Shown: in pieces, positions 41,534-46,859 of the stretch
How the letters are laid out: the number at the start of each line of letters is the position of its first letter
Numbering within the stretch: the stretch's first letter is position 1
From: Leucosporidium creatinivorum
Lineage: Eukaryota; Basidiomycota; Microbotryomycetes; Leucosporidiales; Leucosporidiaceae
DNA: 46,859 bases
Reading direction: 5' to 3'
Assembly: GCA_001600635.1 (NCBI GenBank)
Contig: BCKL01000051.1
Coordinates: 1 to 46,859, forward strand
Notes under the pieces: generated by a model
Told to the model about the DNA's origin: nothing
The model's database searches: none
Seen by the model: only the letters and a program-made list of their open reading frames with translations
Made by a program: the position numbers and the translations under genes

Positions 41534-43806
41534 CTACCTCCTCCCATACCCCTGAGGCGTCCCATACTGTTGCTGCTGACCAGCGTAACCTCCCGCCATC
41601 TGAGGCGGCACTCCCCCCCTCTGCTGCTGCTGCTGCTGCATCGCCATCTGACTCGTAGCGTCCTTGATCCCCATCTCCTGCTTCCTCGTACTCAACACAC
41701 TCGCACCCTCCTTGACCCACTCCCCCTCCCACACATCGGCATGTCGAATCTCTTCTCGCCATGTTGCTCCGCCGCCGAGGGAGGATTGGGAGGCGCGGTC
41801 GCCGCCCAGGATGAGGTCCAGGTCGCGCGATTGAGAGGAGAGCCATTTTTGGAGGAAGGCGGTCGGGGAGGAGGCGAAGGCGGTGAGGAAGGTGCGTTTG
41901 AGGTAGGAGGTGCGCGCGGCCGAAGCGTCGAGGGCGATCTGTGGGAGGTCTGGAGGTGAGTTTCGAGTCTCGCGGTCGAGAAGAGACGAAGTAGAACGCA
42001 CCTTCTCGTCGAGAGCCATAATCTCCTTCATTTTGTCAGAGGGAGTGTTGAGCAGGTGCGAAACGCGCTCCATCTCGGCGCGGGCGGGGTCTTCGACAGT
42101 GAGCTCCAAGTCGAAAGCGACGTGGTTCTTGGTTCCAGCTTCGGCGTCGAGACTGTTGAAGATGCAATGAGGGTCAGCAAGAACGACCGAGAGCAGGAAT
42201 GGAGAGCCAGAACTCGCCGAACGATGTGCTCGATGACTACGGGTGCGCCGGGAGCGAGGAAGCGGTTGACGTATTCGGGTAAGTGGTGGAAGGGGACTTT
42301 GTCTTGTCCAGAGAAGAGCTGTGGGGAAGTAGAGAGTCAGCGCTCTGACTCCTTCCACCGCCGAGGAGCCATCAAACTCACCTCCTTCAGCCTCGCATCC
42401 GTGTTGATATGCCTCTTGTCGTCCGCCTGCAACTTGTACATCTTAATGTAGCTCCACAGCGCCTGCAGTACGCTCACGCGGTCTCCCTCGATGATGCCTA
42501 AAAGACTGGCGACTTTGGGAGCGAGAGCGAAGCGTTCGGGACGGTGGTCGAGGTAGAACGAGAGGCGGACTTTGGTGGAGGTGGTGGTGGGAAGAGAGAT
42601 GAGGAGACCGGCGGGTGGTGGGACTGTTGCAGTGCTGCGTTGCCACTTTGGTAGGGAGAGCGAGATTAGCGAGAGCCGAGGTTGAAGATCGCGCGAGTAC
42701 CTACGTCTATCGGGCCCGTTTTGTCGTAGAGTGATGGGTCACGATCCGTCTCTACTACTACGCGAGTCACGTAGGCAGTGAGCGGCTTCTTGGTGTCTGA
42801 GTCGTCGATCTGGGAGAGCAGAAGCCGGTCAGTCTTCTAGCCTCGTTGAAGCCGGGATAGCGAGCAACTCACCCCCAGTACTTCCCCGGTAATCTCCATC
42901 TCGAACCTCGGCACTCCCTTATCCGTCTTGAAGTCAGGCTTGACCGTCGTCGCGTCTCCCTCAGCCTTGCTCTCGCCATCGGCGTTCGAAGCTGCCGCCT
43001 CGTCGGCCGCCTGCTGAGCACTGACGGGTCCAGTACCAGGTGCATCCGAAGCTGGCGGAGCGACGACATCCTTGAGCGAGTCGCCGAGTTGCCAGGATTG
43101 ATCAAACGCGGTGGTCGAGAGGTGGACGCGAAGGGTTCGCTTGACCTGTGGTAGTGCCGAGGGTTAGCTCGCGATCGTCGAGAGCGTGGCTCGATATTAT
43201 GAAGCTGCAGAACTCGCCCCTGCTGCTCTTGCTGGTCCCAACGTCTCGGCTAGCTCGACCTTCCTCCTCGAAACGTTCCAATCCAGCTTGCGCTCAACCT
43301 CTTGCAGCTTCTTGTAGCTCTCCGACATGATTTGCAGCGATTCCGTCGACCCTTTGAGCTTCTCTTCGGTCGGCGAGAGTGGTAGGGTTGGCGGTCGAGC
43401 CGGCTTGAAGGAGGGGAGCGAACGGTCGGTCGGCTTGCGTCGTCTGTAGTAATGTAGGGTGTTAGCTCTGAGCTACAGATATGTAGGTCGAACTCGCTTT
43501 GCGTTCCTCAGGCCATCGTTGCCATCCGTCTGGAGCTCGCTCCCCGGCACCTGAGGCGCCTGTTTGTTCCAAATGAGGAGGGATCAGCTGCAGGTCTATA
43601 GCTGAGGGAGGGAAGCGAGGTAGGAAATTGAGCGCTGTCAGACTACGCACCTGCTGCTGAGGGTAAGTTTGAGGCTGCGGCGCTGGTCGATAGCCTGCTT
43701 GAGCCTGCTGTTGGCGTTGAAGGAGCGCCTGTTGTTGAGCAGCTGCATAAGCTGCCGGGTTCTGCTGCTGTGCTGCAGCTTGTTGCTGATATGGGTAACT
43801 AGCCAT
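41534..43806 (-). CDS. SWI/SNF or RSC subunit, SWP73/SMARCD family
   Basis: 573-residue chromatin-remodelling subunit (yeast Snf12/Rsc6, animal SMARCD). Exons on the minus strand: 43651-43806, 43494-43559, 43233-43433, 42873-43145, 42705-42809, 42382-42645, 42218-42318, 42002-42152, 41534-41938. The N-terminus is Gln/Ala-rich. Then come P-T-D-R-S-L-P, the E-R-K-L-D-W-N-V-S-R-R-K helix, and a SWIB domain at about 305-388 (L-L-G-I-I-E-G-D-R-V-S-V-L-Q-A-L-W-S-Y-I-K, H-L-P-E-Y-V-N-R). The C-terminal F-L-Q-K-W-L-S-S-Q-S-R-D-L-D region matches the family's conserved end, followed by a Gln/Gly tail. Two introns must use GC donors (GCAAGA after 43233, GCGAGT after 42218 on the minus strand) to keep the frame. 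The second intron's acceptor is either CTACAG (frame broken) or the CGCAAG 10 nt later (frame kept, used here). Confidence 0.9.
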
Positions 43807-43995
43807 CTGAGATCCCCGAGAGTTGAAAGTCGAAACGCCGAGCTGCAAGAGTATGAGGGGAGCTGAGGGGAGAGGGAGAGCTTAGGCGGCGCGTGGAGCG
43901 AAACAGGGTCTCCCTCCTACCACATCTTGACCTCAACTCGTCAACTCAGCTCCAACTCGTCTACAGCACTGGAGTAAAGCCCTACAACACTCAGT
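43807..43995. promoter_or_regulatory. Compact divergent promoter (SWP73 / RING protein)
   Basis: 189 nt between the divergent ATGs at 43806 and 43996; must hold both promoters and leaders. Confidence 0.55.
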
Positions 43996-46725
43996 ATGGA
44001 GGGTGCTACAGAAGGGACCCTCGCGCCCAGCTCGGGCATCTTGGGCACCGTTGGCAGCGCCGCTCGCTCCGTCGCCGGCATCATCGCTCGTCCAGCAGGC
44101 GCGGTAGCCAACTTGATTGCACGCAGAGGATACGCTGTACTCGGATGGCAGTCACCGGCATCTGTAGGAGGAGGGGCCGGAGCGGGAACTCGCGCGGCAG
44201 GCCATCTGCCCCAAGGCGACTTCCAGTCCGCTCTCGCTGCTAATCTCGCTACACCGGGACCATTCACTTTCATTCGCTCGTAAGATGGCTGCTTGGGCGA
44301 AGCTGTCCGACGTCACTTTCAGCAAGACCGAGCTGACCCTTCCTCGCGCCCCAGCTCGTACTTCCTCACTCTCATCGCCGGGTCCATCGTCGTCAATCGT
44401 ATACACCATCTCGTCCCTCCGCGCGCTCCTCTTCGTCACCCTCTCTCTCCCGCCTTACGAGCTATAATTCGCCTCCCCTCCCTCCTCCTCCTCCTCCGAG
44501 CCGTCCTCCTCCTTTCGGCCGTCCTCCTTACGCAGAAGGGCTACACTCCGATAGAATGGATCGGAGTGACGACTTTGGTCAAACTGGTGGGATGGGGCAC
44601 GGCGTGGGTTGGAAAGTCGGAGCTTCTTCGGCTCGCGCAAGAAGGGCTTCGAGTGCAGGATGCGATGGCTCCGCAGATCATGTGGGAGGTCTTTATCGCC
44701 ACTGCCGTCGCTTCGGTATCCGAGACGTTTGTTCGTGCTCTGAACGTGAGTCGTTCGCTTCAGATGCTATCTCGGCGCTGGCTGATTTCTTTCTCGGCTT
44801 CCTCTCCCTCAACTTCAACAGGACGACCTCGCTTCGCACACCTCGTTCAACCTCCTCTCCTTCTCCTTCCTCCTCCACATCAACTCGACTCCCATCCCCT
44901 CCACCTCCAACGTCACCTCTACTCTCGCCCCTCCCGTCCAACTCTACTCGCACCTCCTTCTCACTACCATCGAGCTCCTCACACTCCACACCTCCTTTGC
45001 ATTCACTCCTCCTCTCCCCGCCCTTCGACTACCCATCACGGCCTTCTACTCGGCGATTGGGCAGGTCTTCGTGGTGCGCGGTTTGATGAGGATGTGGAAC
45101 GGCGGTTTCGACGAGGAGCGAGCGAGCATGGCGTGGGAGGGGACTGTGTGGCTCAATAGAGCGCCCGAGATGGTATTTGAGCTGTTGGGGCTGTTGACGA
45201 TTGCGTTGAGGTGGTCGGCCGCGGTGCTGAGAAGGGAGGAGGTGAGTTCGCGGTTTCTTCGCCCAAAGGCTCGTCGATTGACCGAGTGTCGCACGCAGAT
45301 CTCGCAAGATACAATCTTTGGTCACCCCTCGCATTTCCCCAAGATGAAGGACGACTTTGCCATTGCAGCTATTCGGTTCGTCTTGACCTTCGCTTCGTTT
45401 CCCTTCGCCGAAGCTGACCTCTCGCGGTTCACAGATACGGCACCGCCTGCCTCGAAAGCACTCGTCTCGCCGGACTCGCCAACGAGGTCTCCCCCCTCCA
45501 CATCCTCGCACCTGCCCCCCTCGCTCTCATCGGCCTTCAGCTTCCTCCGCCTCCCGCCGAACGCGAGGCAGAGGCTTACGTTGAGCTTGGCCGAGGAGCG
45601 GGTGCCGGTGAGGTCAGGTGGAGAGGAAAGGTGGAGAAACAGGGAAGGGAGGAGGGTGGTTTGGCGAGGGAAATTAGGACTGTGGAGGCGGGGCAGAGGG
45701 ACATGCCGGGCGAGGTTGAGAGGGAGCAGCCACTGAGAGGTGGCGAGATCCTGAGGTGCCTCGCGGAGCCTTCCAGCTTTCCCGGATAACACACTAACCT
45801 TCTCTGTCGCGCAGATTCCTCGCCCTCATCGTCCAGATTTGCTTCTTCGTCGTCTGGCGAGCCTACCGATTCCTTCGCCACCAACTCTGGCGACTCGTCC
45901 GAACGGCCGGCTTTGGAGGAGACGATGCAACCATGCGCGAGTCGTGGGCTACCTCGGGACCAGGCGTAGACGTCGAGGATCACGAGGACGAGGATTGGGT
46001 GCCGAGCGAAGAGGAGGGAAGCGATTCCTCGGGCAGCGATGAGGAGGAGGCCGAGAGCGAGGACGACTTTGATCCCGCCTCCCTCTACCGCGATCTCGCC
46101 TCCCCCTCCAAAGCTCCCCGCTCTCCTCACACCTCATCTTCCAATGCCCTCATTCATCTCCCCGCCGACGAATCTCTCCCCGAACCTTCTCTTCTCCTCG
46201 CTCATCATCTCACCACCTCGGCCTCTCCCCTCACTCGACGTCGCTACAGCGCTCTTGCTTCTCAGCCGGCAACACAGGCGTTCTCATCCGCTGTGAAGGA
46301 TCGACAAATGGAGTTGAGGAGGTCGGCAGAGGATCGAGGGCTAACTGCTGGGTGGGAAGAGCGCAGGAGGGAGGAATTGGACGAGGCGAGACAGCGCTTC
46401 TGTGTGGTCTGCACGGTTGAGGAGAGGACCATCATCTGTTGGCCGTGTCGTGCGTTCGTTCCTCGTTCTTTTGTGAGCAATTTGCTGACTTTCCTCGCTT
46501 GCAGGATGCCTCGCGCTTTGCGAAGAGTGCAGGGAGAACCTGTCGCAGAGGACTCCCGCGCCGCAACATCTCTGCCCAACCTGTAGGACACCAGTGAAGG
46601 GCTTTTCGCGCATAGTGAGTCTGTTGTTTCGACGGGGCTTGATCGAACAGCAACGAGGAGACTCGGCCTTGGAAAGCAACGAGACTGGGCGCTGACTTGC
46701 TTTCCTCGCCCAGTTTATACCATAG
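43996..46725 (+). CDS. Multi-pass membrane RING protein, Asi1/Asi3-like
   Basis: 749-residue membrane protein. Exons: 43996-44279, 44355-44745, 44822-45241, 45299-45375, 45435-45755, 45815-46449, 46505-46614, 46714-46725. Several hydrophobic segments occur in the first ~530 residues (e.g. Y-F-L-T-L-I-A-G-S-I-V-V, the Leu-rich L-L-L-L-L-R-A-V-L-L-L stretch, F-L-A-L-I-V-Q-I-C-F-F-V-V-W). A strongly acidic disordered region follows. The last ~55 residues form a RING-like finger: C-V-V-C, I-I-C-W-P-C-R-C-L-A-L-C-E-E-C-R, C-P-T-C-R, then the tail V-K-G-F-S-R-I-F-I-P. This ending is the hallmark of the fungal Asi1/Asi3 inner-nuclear-membrane ubiquitin ligases, which degrade mislocalised membrane proteins and latent transcription factors. 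Orthology is inferred from topology and the finger. The last exon is 12 nt (F-I-P-stop). Intron 4 has a GTTCG donor. The stop codon lies 84 nt from telomere repeats. Confidence 0.88.
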
Positions 46726-46809
46726 GGCGATGCTGTGATGCTGTGTACCTGCTCTGTAACGCTGCAAATAGACCTGTAAACTCCTTGTTGAGGCCGCGTG
46801 CACGGGGCT
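46726..46809. other. 84-nt junction between last gene and telomere
   Basis: Unique-looking sequence carrying whatever 3' UTR the RING gene has. No subtelomeric repeat or TG-rich spacer is seen before the telomere array begins. Confidence 0.7.
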
Positions 46810-46859
46810 GGGTTAGGGTTAGGGTTGGGTTAGGGTTGGGTTAGGGTTGGGTTAGGGTT
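46810..46859 (+). repeat. Telomere repeat array (TTAGGG with TTGGG variants)
   Basis: The last 50 nt consist only of TTAGGG and TTGGG units, G-rich strand running to the right end as expected for a right telomere. After two TTAGGG units the order is a regular alternation of TTGGG and TTAGGG (11-nt period). The array reaches the end of the sequence. Confidence 0.95.

Noticed and set aside
41613-41640. CTG/CAG-type trinucleotide tract as a possible unstable repeat
   Set aside because: It is the short poly-Gln tail coding region of the SWP73 gene; too short to be remarkable.
43434-43493. Non-canonical splice junction in SWP73 (CTACAG acceptor breaks the frame by one base)
   Set aside because: A second AG ten bases downstream keeps the frame with a normal intron, so no exotic splicing is needed.
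1-46859. tRNA genes, rRNA, CRISPR, transposase or reverse-transcriptase genes
   Set aside because: Looked for tRNA T-loop patterns, long terminal repeats and enzyme motifs; none found.

Overview
The window is a stretch of a fungal nuclear chromosome that ends in telomere repeats on the right. Genes are cut by many short introns (about 45-110 nt). Most introns start GTGAGT-like, carry a CTGAC/CTAAC branch site 10-30 nt before the acceptor, and end CAG. With a GC-rich sequence and very close gene spacing this suggests a basidiomycete yeast, most likely Pucciniomycotina (Microbotryomycetes, Rhodotorula-like). The lineage is inferred, not shown. Gene models were built by hand; every spliced model given as intact keeps its reading frame through all junctions.

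Layout: (1) 1-14.9 kb: two arms of a ~1.56 kb inverted repeat, each carrying a thioredoxin-like gene whose CxxC active site is replaced by D-E-P-S. They enclose an ~11.6 kb segment with a four-TM MARVEL-like protein, a secreted-type purine nucleoside permease (NUP) family protein, a disordered Gln/His-rich protein, a nucleoside deaminase with a 5-nt micro-exon, and an aldehyde dehydrogenase with 13 exons. (2) 15.2-22.9 kb: MYND zinc-finger genes, one intact and one broken, around a GMC oxidoreductase, then a divergent MYND gene and a MYND-family C-terminal fragment. (3) 23.2-37.6 kb: conserved core genes: an NAK-family (STK16/Env7-like) kinase, a 2085-residue HEATR5/Laa1-like HEAT-repeat protein, and a biotin gene pair (bifunctional dethiobiotin synthetase/DAPA aminotransferase, tail to tail with KAPA synthase). 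(4) 38.8-41.1 kb: two more intact MYND genes. (5) 41.5-46.7 kb: a SWI/SNF-RSC SWP73/SMARCD subunit and a multi-pass RING protein like the Asi1/Asi3 inner-nuclear-membrane ubiquitin ligases, whose stop codon is only 84 nt from telomeric TTAGGG/TTGGG repeats.

How parts work together: the biotin pair covers the first, second/third steps from pimeloyl-CoA; KAPA synthase ends in A-K-L, a peroxisomal targeting signal. The MYND genes are recent relatives of each other, with identical exon sizes (52/72/117 nt) and shared promoters, and they sit among stable housekeeping genes. The most unusual items are the duplicated redox-dead thioredoxin on a near-perfect inverted repeat, the shuffled MYND family, and the gene ending almost inside the telomere.
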